Shown here: positions 1-7,848 of the stretch, in pieces | Position numbering within the stretch: position 1 is the stretch's first letter | Layout: each line of letters opens with the position of its first letter | Assembly: GCA_014859785.1 (NCBI GenBank) | Contig: JACUTP010000005.1 | Location: 1-22,732, forward strand | Reading direction: 5' to 3' | Length of the DNA stretch: 22,732 bases | Origin: Candidatus Methanoperedentaceae archaeon | GTDB taxonomy: Archaea; Halobacteriota; Methanosarcinia; Methanosarcinales; Methanoperedenaceae | Notes under the pieces: model-generated | What the model was told of the DNA's origin: nothing | The model's database searches: none | What the model saw: the letters and a program-made list of their open reading frames with translations, nothing else | Program-made: the position numbers and the translations under genes

Positions 1-18
1 TGCATTCTGATTGTATGC

Positions 19-38
19 CTGCCAGGAGAGACTGGCAG
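19..38. terminator. Short hairpin followed by a T run
   Basis: The arms CTGCCAG (19-25) and CTGGCAG (32-38) are perfect inverted complements of 7 bp around a 6-nt GAGAGA loop, followed by CC and a run of four T. It could be a terminator for a plus-strand gene lying left of the window. The T run is short, and archaeal termination depends mainly on T tracts rather than hairpins, so the role is uncertain. Confidence 0.3.
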
Positions 39-50
39 CCTTTTCACATC

Positions 51-294
51 TCAATTGGGCAAGACTTTTTCATTTTCGATTTCAAGATCTTCCAGGGAAT
101 TTACTGTCAGTTTTATTCTCTTTTTTGCAGCCTTTCAGCGGTTTACCGGCCGGCTCTGTTATGTCAAGAGATGCTGCTAACGAAAGGTCATACCGGTTAT
201 TCAGGTTCTGGATTAAACCATGTTCTCCTGTTCGCTGCATCAGTCTATCGACCATAAAAAAAACGATAGCTATAGAAGTAGGGACCTCAGGGTA
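51..294 (-). pseudogene. Possible frameshifted small coding relic
   Basis: I do not recognise this protein. On the minus strand an open frame runs from a stop at 295-297. It has an ATG at 253-255 (residues starting MVDRLMQRTGEHG) and continues for about 50 codons into an A6 run (plus 121-126). Removing one base there joins it to a second frame ending ...NSLEDLEIENEKVLPN with a TGA at 51-53. From ATG to that stop is 205 nt, one more than a multiple of three, as expected for a single insertion. Joined, it would give a 67-residue soluble protein. No ribosome binding site is visible upstream of the ATG. It may be a decayed gene, a sequencing error in a homopolymer, or chance. The overlapping plus-strand frames (11-322 and 15-257) have unconvincing composition. 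Nothing else is evident in 1-435 apart from the hairpin at 19-38. Confidence 0.3.
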
Positions 295-435
295 TTATTA
301 TTTATATTCCATGGATACATAAGAATTTTAAATGCTGAGTAAGTTTTATGAATGAAATCAATCATGGCAAGCATAGTGCCCTATCAGTAATTTTGAGTTT
401 AAAAAAATAAAGAATGATAGGGAGTTCATTAAATT

Positions 436-906
436 ATGAGTAAAAACGGAGGGAAAGCTTGTTTATATACACGGTTGCAGGGAATGCTGTATCTTCTGGC
501 ATTCCTTACATTTAGCATAGGGGACGCCATCACCAGTTTATGGATGATAGAACAGAGAGGTATTATGAACGAGGCAAACCCCATTGTAAGGTACCTGATT
601 TTAAATTATGGCTCAATGGCATTCATGAATATAAAAATCTGGTTCGGTTTAATAGTTTTATTTATACCGTTCCTTATCCAGACAAAGTCGAATGAGCCTG
701 TTTACTGGATGGTTAACGGTTATCTGGTATCATTTATTATTGCAGGAACACTGGCATCAATTCTCAACATACAGGCAGCCATGAACCGTGATATCTTCCT
801 ATCTCCAGGGGAGGTGATAATCATATTCCTCATTTCTGTTCTGGTACTGACAGAGATAGGGGAAAGAATCGACAGGCTGACGCCCAAAAGCTGGAAGCTA
901 CCTTGA
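436..906 (+). CDS. Four-helix membrane protein, DUF5658-like
   Basis: This is a 156-residue integral membrane protein with hydrophobic stretches at about residues 15-37, 58-81, 88-114 and 121-144. The first helix carries a GDAITSLWMI motif, followed by a loop with EANPIVRY. An Asp in helix one plus an 'E-x-NP' loop is the pattern I associate with the DUF5658 family, whose function is unknown. The ATG is preceded by GGAG at 421-424 with 11 nt spacing, which is long, so translation may instead use a short leader from the AT-rich box near 398-409. The gene stands alone and is followed by a seven-T run. The membrane-protein call is sure; the family call is from memory. Confidence 0.75.
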   Translation: MSKNGGKACLYTRLQGMLYLLAFLTFSIGDAITSLWMIEQRGIMNEANPIVRYLILNYGSMAFMNIKIWFGLIVLFIPFLIQTKSNEPVYWMVNGYLVSFIIAGTLASILNIQAAMNRDIFLSPGEVIIIFLISVLVLTEIGERIDRLTPKSWKLP

Positions 907-938
907 CTGTGCCAGAAAGGATATTATTACCGCACTGG

Positions 939-945
939 TTTTTTT
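939..945 (+). terminator. T7 tract after the membrane protein gene
   Basis: Seven consecutive T residues lie 33 nt after the stop codon at 906. Runs of this length are typical intrinsic termination signals for archaeal RNA polymerase. No strong hairpin precedes the run. Confidence 0.45.
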
Positions 946-976
946 AATCAAACTCTTCTCAAGGCAAAATTAAATA

Positions 977-1051
977 TTAAACGAGTTTTGGCAACATGAT
1001 TGTAGCTAAAGCGATTAACGCAAGTGCCCATAATATAATTTTAATCTTCAT
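977..1051 (-). CDS. Candidate 24-residue hydrophobic peptide
   Basis: A minus-strand ATG at 1049-1051 opens a frame of 24 codons ending in TAA at 977-979. It begins with a basic MKIK, then has a hydrophobic core (IILWALALIALATIML) and ends PKLV, which looks like a single membrane-spanning peptide. AGGGGTGAT (revcomp of plus 1050-1058) matches the archaeal anti-Shine-Dalgarno sequence well, but it runs straight into the ATG. That leaves no normal spacing, which weakens the call. The rest of the gap 907-1302 holds the T tract at 939, an 8-bp inverted repeat (CACTGATG at 1182-1189, CATCAGTG at 1232-1239) and the promoter of the next gene. I see nothing else there. Confidence 0.35.
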   Translation of the reverse strand: MKIKIILWALALIALATIMLPKLV

Positions 1052-1257
1052 CACCCCTTAATCGAAGATACCCGACATTTCGAACACTACAATTTATTAA
1101 TTTGTCTTAATGATATATACGTTTTTCTAGAAACTTTTAATTATCGTCCGGTCGCATCAATATTTCCCGTTACCATCCTTCCACTGATGCAAAACCAGGA
1201 CAGCTTCAATTCGTGTTGGAAAACCAATATTCATCAGTGTGTGGCTTGACTTGCAGG

Positions 1258-1299
1258 TTATATTTAACGAAGCGCAAACTTATTCTTATTTAGGTAGGA
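1258..1299 (+). promoter_or_regulatory. TATA-like box and ribosome binding site for the rimI-like gene
   Basis: TTATATTTAA at 1258-1267 fits an archaeal TATA box. About 25 bp downstream would put transcription start near 1287. AGGTAGGA at 1292-1299 follows directly, 3-6 nt before the GTG at 1303. This supports a short-leader transcript and the GTG start. The same decamer occurs upstream of trpC at 19957. Confidence 0.5.
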
Positions 1300-1302
1300 A
1301 TA

Positions 1303-1752
1303 GTGAAAAAATTGATAATTGTCAGGAAATTCCAGCCGGAAGATTTCAGCAGTGTTATTGAAATCGAAAAAAAAGTGTTTGATGAGCATGACCCTTTCTA
1401 TTACATGAAGTTCTACGAAACATGCTCTGAAGGGTTCCTTGTTGCTGAATTTGACGGTATAGTAGCAGGTTTTGTGGTTGGATACAGGGTTTCGGAAAAA
1501 ACAGGACGGATTTTCTCCCTTGCCGTAAACCCTGAATACCAGAATCTCGGTATCGGCGGCGCCCTTCTAAATGAAATAATGAGACTTCTCAGGGAAAACA
1601 AGGTTTATGAGGTAGTCCTTGAGGTACGCCAGAGTAATACCAGGGCTAAACGGTTCTATGAACGATACGGGTTTTACGTTGCAGGGATTTCGGAACGTTA
1701 TTATAACGATGGGGAAAACGCTTACCTCATGAAAATAAGGCTTCGTTACTGA
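1303..1752 (+). CDS. rimI: RimI-type GNAT N-acetyltransferase
   Basis: This 149-residue GCN5-related acetyltransferase probably transfers acetyl from acetyl-CoA to protein N-termini. Archaeal RimI/Ard1 relatives do this on nascent proteins, though the substrate here is not known. The acetyl-CoA-binding motif A is clear: the SLAVNPEY strand is followed by Q80-N-L-G83-I-G85-G86 and helix ALLNEIM. The later EVRQSNTRAKRFYERYGF segment and the following Y-Y-x-D-G-E-N-A turn are typical of RimI. The length fits the family. The start is GTG, supported by AGGTAGGA just upstream. The gene is monocistronic and faces the minus-strand flavoprotein gene, with 41 nt between the two 3' ends. Confidence 0.85.
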   Translation: MKKLIIVRKFQPEDFSSVIEIEKKVFDEHDPFYYMKFYETCSEGFLVAEFDGIVAGFVVGYRVSEKTGRIFSLAVNPEYQNLGIGGALLNEIMRLLRENKVYEVVLEVRQSNTRAKRFYERYGFYVAGISERYYNDGENAYLMKIRLRY

Positions 1753-1793
1753 TAAGCTGATATTTTAACATGTCTTTCTCCCTTCACCTGATT

Positions 1794-3467
1794 TCAGTAT
1801 TCCCGTGTTCTGGGCTGGTATAACGTGATACTGACAGGTTTGTATGCAACAAGCGGACCCTGCGGTGAAAATGTGAAGAGGCTGTGTTTCAGCCAGTTCG
1901 CATCATCCCTTAAAGGGTAATCAGTCCGGAAATGGGAACCGCGGCTTTCCATCCGGTTAAATGCCCCTGCACATATACAACCTGCAATATCCAGCATGGC
2001 TTCAAGTTCAATAACATTAACGAGTTCCTGGTTGAAAATGGTGTTTTTGTTCCTTACATAAACCTTACTGAACCGTTTTTCCAGTTCAATTATTTCATTT
2101 ATGGCATCTTCCAGGTTCTTTTCATCCCTGAAAACTCCTGCCTTCTCATCAAGAACTGTTTTTAGTTTATCCCTGATTACATGGAATGGCTCGCCTTCCT
2201 TCCTTTGCATCAATCCCCTGATGCGTTCAATTTCATCTTTTAATTCCCGATCCATTATCACGGCATCACCAGAACCGGAAGATAATGCGTACTTTTTTGC
2301 ATTTTCACCTGCAATTTTCCCGAAAACAAGTGTTTCAAGAAGTGAATTGCCGCCAAGCCTGTTGGCACCGTGCACGCTTATGCAGGAGCATTCACCACAT
2401 GCATAAAATCCCTGGACTGCTGTCTCGCAGTTGCTGTTAGCTGCTATCCCGCCCATTGAATAATGCTGTCCTGGCTGGACAGGTATCGGCTCTTTAACCG
2501 GATCTATATCTGCAAAATCAATGGCAATCTGCCTGATTCCCGGAAGGCGTTCATTTATTATTTTAGCGCCAAGATGCATCAGTTCAAGATGTACGTATCC
2601 TCCGTCAAATCCCCTGCCCTCGTTTATCTCTCTACGTATTGCCCGTGCCACTATATCCCTTGGCGCAAGGTCAAGGGAATGTGGGGAATACCGTTCCATG
2701 AACCTCTCGCCGTTTTTGTTTTTCATGATGCCGCCCTCACCCCGCGCCCCTTCTGTTATGAGGATATTCGTCCCGAAAAGCGTTGTCGGGTGAAACTGGA
2801 CAAATTCCATGTCCTGCAGTGGCACACCTGCCCTGTACGCCACGGAAATACCGGAACCTGTATTGATAATGGCATTTGTTGAACGTTTGTATATTCGCCC
2901 GTACCCGCCTGTTGCAAAGATAACAGCCTTTGCATTAAATCCGGCAGCCTCGCCTGTTGCGATATTGTACCCTATCACCCCATAACACCTGCCATTATTT
3001 ACTACAAGGCGTGTAACCATCCATTCAGTATATACCATGATGTCGTTTTCCAATGCCTGCTCATACATGGTATGGAGAAGGTTATGCCCTGTCCTGTCCT
3101 CGGCATAGCATGTCCTCGGGAAACCGGCACCACCGAAAGGACGCTGGGCTATCCTTCCTTCATGTGTTCTTGAAAATAGCGTACCCCAGTGTTCCATTTC
3201 GATTACCCGAAGGGGTGCATCTTTACATAACACTTCCACAGCTTCCTGGTCGGCAAGGTAATCACTGCCTTTTACCGTATCAAAAGCATGTTTTTCCCAT
3301 GAATCATCGCTTCCGAGAGAAGCGTTTATCCCTCCCTGTGCAGCTACCGAATGTGACCTGATTGGCATGACCCTGGATATCACGGCAACATCAGTACTTT
3401 TTGCGGCAATTGCTGCCCTGAGTCCCGCAAGACCGCCGCCCACTATAATAATATCATGGCTGAACAT
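1794..3467 (-). CDS. Succinate dehydrogenase/fumarate reductase flavoprotein subunit
   Basis: This 557-residue flavoprotein catalyses succinate/fumarate interconversion. The closest functional analogue by taxonomy is TfrA of methanogen thiol:fumarate reductase. The Rossmann motif GGGLAGLRAAI lies at residues 10-20. H39 in SHSVAAQGG is at the position that carries FAD covalently in FrdA/SdhA. The active-site set is complete: H226 (QFHPT), E239 and R242 (TEGARGEGG), R270 (APRD), H335 (QHYSMGG) and R370 (GANRLGGNS). Length and C-terminal domain are normal. No iron-sulfur or membrane-anchor subunit lies nearby, so its electron partner must be encoded elsewhere. It is divergent from pyrG across 70-90 bp. 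The ATG at 3465-3467 lies just after the predicted transcription start. The gene could be called sdhA, frdA or tfrA; the sequence alone does not decide. Confidence 0.9.
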   Translation of the reverse strand: MFSHDIIIVGGGLAGLRAAIAAKSTDVAVISRVMPIRSHSVAAQGGINASLGSDDSWEKHAFDTVKGSDYLADQEAVEVLCKDAPLRVIEMEHWGTLFSRTHEGRIAQRPFGGAGFPRTCYAEDRTGHNLLHTMYEQALENDIMVYTEWMVTRLVVNNGRCYGVIGYNIATGEAAGFNAKAVIFATGGYGRIYKRSTNAIINTGSGISVAYRAGVPLQDMEFVQFHPTTLFGTNILITEGARGEGGIMKNKNGERFMERYSPHSLDLAPRDIVARAIRREINEGRGFDGGYVHLELMHLGAKIINERLPGIRQIAIDFADIDPVKEPIPVQPGQHYSMGGIAANSNCETAVQGFYACGECSCISVHGANRLGGNSLLETLVFGKIAGENAKKYALSSGSGDAVIMDRELKDEIERIRGLMQRKEGEPFHVIRDKLKTVLDEKAGVFRDEKNLEDAINEIIELEKRFSKVYVRNKNTIFNQELVNVIELEAMLDIAGCICAGAFNRMESRGSHFRTDYPLRDDANWLKHSLFTFSPQGPLVAYKPVSITLYQPRTREY

Positions 3468-3490
3468 AACCTTATCATGGATTGACTGGA

Positions 3491-3532
3491 ATATTTAAGT
3501 AATTATCATTCAGGAAAATCCAATAAATATAT
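3491..3532. promoter_or_regulatory. Divergent promoters of the flavoprotein gene and pyrG
   Basis: The minus strand reads CTTAAATAT at 3499-3491, predicting a transcript start near 3470, only a few bases before the flavoprotein ATG. The plus strand reads AAATATAT at 3525-3532, predicting a start near 3553, just before the pyrG ATG at 3559. Both transcripts would have very short leaders. Confidence 0.5.
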
Positions 3533-3558
3533 CCTTCATGCCTGCCTCTAAAAGGGAC

Positions 3559-5139
3559 ATGAAATTCATCGTAGTTACAGGCGGTGTGATGAGCGGACTG
3601 GGAAAAGGGATTACTGCGGCTTCCACCGGGCGTATCCTGAAAAACAGGGGGTTCAATGTAACTGCCATCAAGATAGACCCTTATATTAATATCGATGCGG
3701 GAACCATGAGCCCTTACCAGCACGGCGAGGTTTTCGTGCTAAAGGACGGCGGTGAGGTGGACCTTGACCTTGGAAACTATGAGCGTTTCCTGGATATTGA
3801 ACTTACAAGTGACCACAACATAACAACAGGGAAGGTATACCAGAGTGTTATAGAAAAGGAACGCCGCGGCGATTATCTCGGGAAAACCGTGCAAATTATA
3901 CCCCATATCACAAATGAGATTAAAGAGCGCATCCGTAAAGTTGCAAAAAACAGCGGGGCTGATATCTGTATTATCGAGGTTGGCGGAACCGTGGGAGATA
4001 TAGAGAGCATGCCGTTCCTGGAAGCTGTGCGCCAGATGCACAGGGAGGAAAAGGAAGAGGATATAGCTTTCCTGCATGTGACTCTCGTGCCCACGGACAC
4101 GCAGGATGAACAGAAAACAAAACCAACCCAGCATTCGGTGAAGGAACTACGAAGCCTTGGTCTTCAGCCTGACGTGATTGTGGCACGCTGTAAAAAACCA
4201 TTACTTTCGGATACAAAATCAAAAATCGCCCTGTTCTGTGATGTCCCGACATCCGCTGTTATCAGTGCCCACGATGCAAACGACATATATTATGTTCCAA
4301 CCCTTATGGAAAAGGAAGGTCTTTCTGAGTACCTGACAGAAAAGCTCAGGCTAAGCCCCGGGGAAAAATCCGCTGAATGGGATGAACTCATGGATAAAAT
4401 GGCAGCTATTGACAGGGAAATACGTATCGGGGTTGTGGGGAAATACGCGCATCTCGGTGATTCTTATATCAGCATAAACGAAGCCCTGAAACATGCAGGG
4501 ATAGAATGCGGATGCCGTGTCAGGGTTGACTGGGTGGATGCAGAGGAATTTGAGAAAAACCCGGATTTAATTGACACACTCAAAAAATATAACGGCATTC
4601 TTGTACCCGGGGGATTCGGTGTGCGCGGAACAGAAGGCAAGATAATGGCAATAAAATATGCCAGGGAGAACAACGTTCCTTACCTTGGTTTATGTCTCGG
4701 GATGCAGCTTGCGGTTATCGAGTTTGCAAGAAACGTGGTCGGGCTCAAGGATGCCAACAGCTCTGAACTTGTAAGAACAGAACATCCTGTGATTGACCTG
4801 CTTCCTGAGCAGGAAAATGTTACGGAGATGGGCGGCACGATGCGGCTTGGCAATTATGACGCTGAATTAACTTTAGGTTCACTTGCAAGCAAATTATACA
4901 ATGGCAGCCATGTCATTATCGAACGCCACAGGCACAGGTACGAAGTGAATCCCGACTATATCAGACAGATTGAAGCAGAAGGCATGAAATTCACGGGCAG
5001 GAACGACCACAGGATGGAGATTGCCGAGATTCCGGGACACAGGTTCTTCTTCAGCTCACAGTTCCACCCTGAATTCAAATCGCGGCCTGGAAAACCCTCA
5101 CCGCCTTTCCTTGCATTTGTTAAGGCAGCACTTGAGTGA
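3559..5139 (+). CDS. pyrG: CTP synthase
   Basis: CTP synthase converts UTP to CTP using ATP and glutamine-derived ammonia. At 526 residues it has the N-terminal amidoligase domain, beginning with the GGVMSGLGKG P-loop and the GTMSPYQHGEV segment. It also has a C-terminal class I glutamine amidotransferase domain with nucleophile C379 (LCLGMQ), H503 and E505 (QFHPEF). An in-frame ATG at 3538 would add seven residues. I prefer 3559 because AAAAGGGA precedes it at 4 nt, the protein then begins MKFIVVTGG as in relatives, and the predicted transcription start (about 3553) lies after 3538. The stop is 6 nt from the convergent stop of the next gene. Confidence 0.96.
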   Translation: MKFIVVTGGVMSGLGKGITAASTGRILKNRGFNVTAIKIDPYINIDAGTMSPYQHGEVFVLKDGGEVDLDLGNYERFLDIELTSDHNITTGKVYQSVIEKERRGDYLGKTVQIIPHITNEIKERIRKVAKNSGADICIIEVGGTVGDIESMPFLEAVRQMHREEKEEDIAFLHVTLVPTDTQDEQKTKPTQHSVKELRSLGLQPDVIVARCKKPLLSDTKSKIALFCDVPTSAVISAHDANDIYYVPTLMEKEGLSEYLTEKLRLSPGEKSAEWDELMDKMAAIDREIRIGVVGKYAHLGDSYISINEALKHAGIECGCRVRVDWVDAEEFEKNPDLIDTLKKYNGILVPGGFGVRGTEGKIMAIKYARENNVPYLGLCLGMQLAVIEFARNVVGLKDANSSELVRTEHPVIDLLPEQENVTEMGGTMRLGNYDAELTLGSLASKLYNGSHVIIERHRHRYEVNPDYIRQIEAEGMKFTGRNDHRMEIAEIPGHRFFFSSQFHPEFKSRPGKPSPPFLAFVKAALE

Positions 5140-5145
5140 ACCGTG

Positions 5146-6465
5146 TTAAACAATGGTTTTTAACCATTTATCCACAAGACCATCAAGTTTTACGTCCACT
5201 TCCTCAAGCTCGTACCTGATTCTAACAACAGGTTTATTTAGCTTTAGCAGGTTTCCAAGGTCAATGGGCGTGCCTGCAATCACGGTATCGCATACAGCCA
5301 GGTTGAGCGTATTTTCGAGTTCCTGTATCTGGGAACCGCTGTATCCCATGGCAGGAAGCACGGAACCAAGATGGGGGTACTTTTTATAAACATCCGAAAT
5401 CGAGCCAATGGCAAAAGGGCGGGGGTCAATAACCTCTCCTGCACCGTATTTTTGTGCAGCAATCACACCTGCGCCAAAAGACATTTCACCGTGTGTAAGC
5501 GTGGGTCCGTCTTCCACCACAATCACGCGTTTTCCCTTGATTAATCCAGGTTTGTCTGCTGTAATCACGGACTTTGCCTTAATTATTAATGCCTTCCCGT
5601 TAAGCGACCTTACATTTCTGGCAACGAGTTCCACATCCTCCCTCCTTGCCGAATCAACCTTATTGATTATCACAACATCTGCAAGCCGTACATTCACGCT
5701 GCCTGGATAATACGTAAGCTCATGACCTGCCCTGTGCGGGTCGGCAACTACAATATGCAGGTCAGGGCGATAAAACGGCGTGTCGTTGTTTCCCCCGTCC
5801 CAGATAATCACATCAGCTTCCTTTTCTGCTTCCCGCAATATTTTTTCATAATCAACCCCGCTGTAAACAACCGTGCCGCAGCAGATATAGGGCTCGTATT
5901 CCTCCCTTTCCTCTATCGTGCAGGCATTCCTGATACAGTCATCCATGGTAGCAAACCTCATGACTGCCTGTTTCACGAGGTCGCCGTACGGCATGGGATG
6001 TCGCACAACAACGACTGACAGGTCTTTTTCCTTTAATATATCAACAAGTTTCTGTGATGTCGGGCTTTTGCCTGCTCCTGTCCTGACAGCGCAGACTGAA
6101 ATCACGGGCTTTGCGGATTTAAGCATTGTACTTCTTGTTCCCATTAACCTGAAATCCGCTCCTGCTGCCAGGACAAGTGAGGCTTTGTGCATTACAGTTT
6201 CATGTGACAGGTCAGAATAAGCCAGTACAACCTGGTCTATATCATGCTTTTTTATGAGGTCAGGCAGGTTATCTTCAGGATATATCGGGATGCCTTTTTC
6301 GTAAAGCGGGCCTGCTAACTCTACAGGATACACCCTTCCTGAGATTCCGGGAATCTGGGCTGCTGTAAAGGCTGCTACCTCGTATTGGTTATTATCCCTG
6401 AAAAAAACATTGAAATTATGGAAATCCCGCCCTGCCGCACCCATTATCAAGATTTTTGTCTGCAA
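5146..6465 (-). CDS. COG2403-type P-loop NTPase, putative cyclic 2,3-diphosphoglycerate synthetase
   Basis: This 439-residue cytoplasmic protein has an N-terminal Rossmann-like region (residues 1-115, ILIMGAAGRDFHNFN), then a P-loop VRTGAGKS at 127-134. Further on come WDGGNND and VIINKVD segments resembling GTPase G3 and G4 motifs. I recognise the layout as the COG2403 'predicted GTPase' family of methanogens and haloarchaea. Members are often annotated as cyclic 2,3-diphosphoglycerate synthetase, which makes a compatible solute and phosphate store from 2,3-bisphosphoglycerate. The exact substrate is not shown by the sequence. The start is TTG (6465), the only start close to GGATGTGA upstream; an ATG nearby is followed at once by a stop. 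The gene is transcribed alone, convergent with pyrG. Confidence 0.75.
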   Translation of the reverse strand: MQTKILIMGAAGRDFHNFNVFFRDNNQYEVAAFTAAQIPGISGRVYPVELAGPLYEKGIPIYPEDNLPDLIKKHDIDQVVLAYSDLSHETVMHKASLVLAAGADFRLMGTRSTMLKSAKPVISVCAVRTGAGKSPTSQKLVDILKEKDLSVVVVRHPMPYGDLVKQAVMRFATMDDCIRNACTIEEREEYEPYICCGTVVYSGVDYEKILREAEKEADVIIWDGGNNDTPFYRPDLHIVVADPHRAGHELTYYPGSVNVRLADVVIINKVDSARREDVELVARNVRSLNGKALIIKAKSVITADKPGLIKGKRVIVVEDGPTLTHGEMSFGAGVIAAQKYGAGEVIDPRPFAIGSISDVYKKYPHLGSVLPAMGYSGSQIQELENTLNLAVCDTVIAGTPIDLGNLLKLNKPVVRIRYELEEVDVKLDGLVDKWLKTIV

Positions 6466-6583
6466 AGTTTCACATCCCTTATTTATTGAAATGTTTTAAT
6501 CCCGTATAACTTTATGTTCGTTTATTCATGGAAATCTATATTAACCATTAAAGAATTAAAAACGGGTAACAGGAGCATAGACG

Positions 6584-7165
6584 ATGGATATAAAAATTGA
6601 TCCTAAATATTACACCCTTATTTCTTTGATTATTGTATTCTTTGCTGTGGGATTGACAATAGGATATATTATATCCAAGCAGGCTGCGGTTGAAGAACCC
6701 CCTGTAACACCACCGGAAACACCGGTTGTGGATGAACCTGTTGCAACAATCACGGCAACACCGGACGGTGTGGAAACAACGCCTCCTCCAGAGGTTGAAC
6801 CCACCGCAGTACCCACAGAAACCCCTCCGCAGCAGCCCGATTTTACAGTGAGTACCTATAATCCTTCAGTAGATAAACCCACACGAACAATAGAATTCAA
6901 AAATAACCGGGCAGTTCCTGACACATTATCAATACGTCCGGGAAACAGTGTATTGTTTATTATTACCGATTATACCATAGGCTCCCCGCTAACCTTATTG
7001 CTGGACTCCTCGTATGAGAGGAATCTTGGCACAAGCGGTGCAGTTGTGGTTACATTCAACAACATAGGAACATACAATTTCAGAGCCATAATACCATCCG
7101 GTGACCCGAATATAATCCCGAGACAATATGCAACAGGTACTATTACAGTCTATTCAATATCCTGA
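6584..7165 (+). CDS. Membrane-anchored cupredoxin-like protein lacking copper ligands
   Basis: This 193-residue protein is anchored by one N-terminal helix (about residues 11-32) with no signal-peptidase site or lipobox. A Pro/Thr/Glu-rich linker (about 35-85) follows, then a beta-rich domain (90-193). The pattern IEFKNNRAVPDTLSIRPG, then VLFII, then GTYNFRAIIPSG and GTITVYSIS matches the strand order of cupredoxin-like domains. There is no Cys, His or downstream Met ligand set, so a type 1 copper site cannot form. It probably sits on the outer face of the membrane as a structural or binding module. AGGAG at 6571-6575 lies 8 nt before the ATG. The last 16 bp overlap the convergent activator gene. 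Confidence 0.7.
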   Translation: MDIKIDPKYYTLISLIIVFFAVGLTIGYIISKQAAVEEPPVTPPETPVVDEPVATITATPDGVETTPPPEVEPTAVPTETPPQQPDFTVSTYNPSVDKPTRTIEFKNNRAVPDTLSIRPGNSVLFIITDYTIGSPLTLLLDSSYERNLGTSGAVVVTFNNIGTYNFRAIIPSGDPNIIPRQYATGTITVYSIS

Positions 7166-7848
7166 TTATAATATTTCAGTGCACCAAGGGCGTTAATTAC
7201 CTGGGGCTCATCCGGTATCATTATTTTCCCCCTGATAATTTCCCTTAGCGCGGAAACCATGCCTTTGTTTTTTACCGTCCCGCCAATCAGAACGAGCGTT
7301 TCTGCTTCCGGAACCATAAACGAAATACGGCGGGCAAAAGCGTAATGCATCCCTGCAATGACTTCTTCTTTCGAATAACCCGCCACAAGCTGGGATATCA
7401 TTTCGGATACTGCGAAAACCCCGCATGTGTTGTTGATTTCAGGGATTGCTTTTGCTTTTAGATGAAGTGTACCCAGTTCTTCCAGTTCAAGCTTGAAATA
7501 ATTTGCAACAAACTCAAGGAACGCACCTGTACCCGCACTGCATTTATCGTTGATTGTGAAGTTGTTTTTGGTAACGTCAATTACTTTTGTATCCTGCCCC
7601 CCGATATCCACAATAACATCGGCATCAGGATAACAATGGCGGACGCCGTAAATTGCAGCGGTAATTTCTGTTACGTTCGCCTTATGCGGGACTGACTTTC
7701 GGAAATATCCTGTTGATATAATTTCTTCTTTATCCACTCCTTTTATAAGGTCTTTCCAGTTGTGCGTTCCTGTTATTTCGTATGTAATCTCACCGTTTAC
7801 AATCCTGACCGCTTTTGCAGTTGTGCTTCCGACATCAAGCCCTATCAC
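7150..7848 (-). CDS. ATP-dependent activator of a 2-hydroxyacyl-CoA-dehydratase-type enzyme (HgdC/BcrA/BadF family)
   Basis: This 232-residue ASKHA-fold ATPase has IGLDVGSTTAKAV at its start (phosphate 1), VDIGGQDTKVI at 80-90 and a GGTVKN adenosine-site turn. C103 (KCSAGTG) and C142 (NTCGVF) are 39 residues apart, the same spacing as the cluster ligands of known dehydratase activators, where two subunits share one [4Fe-4S]. Such proteins use ATP hydrolysis to push an electron to very low potential into a partner enzyme. It is a little shorter than the usual 260 or so residues. The start is GTG with GGGAGG 6 nt upstream. The start overlaps the stop of the upstream partner gene by 4 nt, so translation is probably coupled. 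The partner is the 7845-8783 product. Confidence 0.85.
   Translation of the reverse strand: MIGLDVGSTTAKAVRIVNGEITYEITGTHNWKDLIKGVDKEEIISTGYFRKSVPHKANVTEITAAIYGVRHCYPDADVIVDIGGQDTKVIDVTKNNFTINDKCSAGTGAFLEFVANYFKLELEELGTLHLKAKAIPEINNTCGVFAVSEMISQLVAGYSKEEVIAGMHYAFARRISFMVPEAETLVLIGGTVKNKGMVSALREIIRGKIMIPDEPQVINALGALKYYNQDIE

Noticed and set aside
181..260. tRNA-like segment containing GGTTCTGGATTAAACC
   Set aside because: No acceptor stem or anticodon arm can be formed around it, and the T-loop match is poor.
11..322. Plus-strand open frames at 11-322 and 15-257
   Set aside because: No ribosome binding site, odd composition rich in Phe/Ser/Pro, and they overlap the more protein-like minus-strand frames.
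1182..1239. Riboswitch or structured leader upstream of the rimI-like gene
   Set aside because: The 8-bp inverted repeat lies before the predicted transcription start at about 1287, so it would not be in the mRNA, and I recognise no riboswitch core.
2463..2882. Open frames antisense to the flavoprotein gene
   Set aside because: The minus-strand gene has complete family motifs; the plus-strand frames have no recognisable domain or ribosome binding site.
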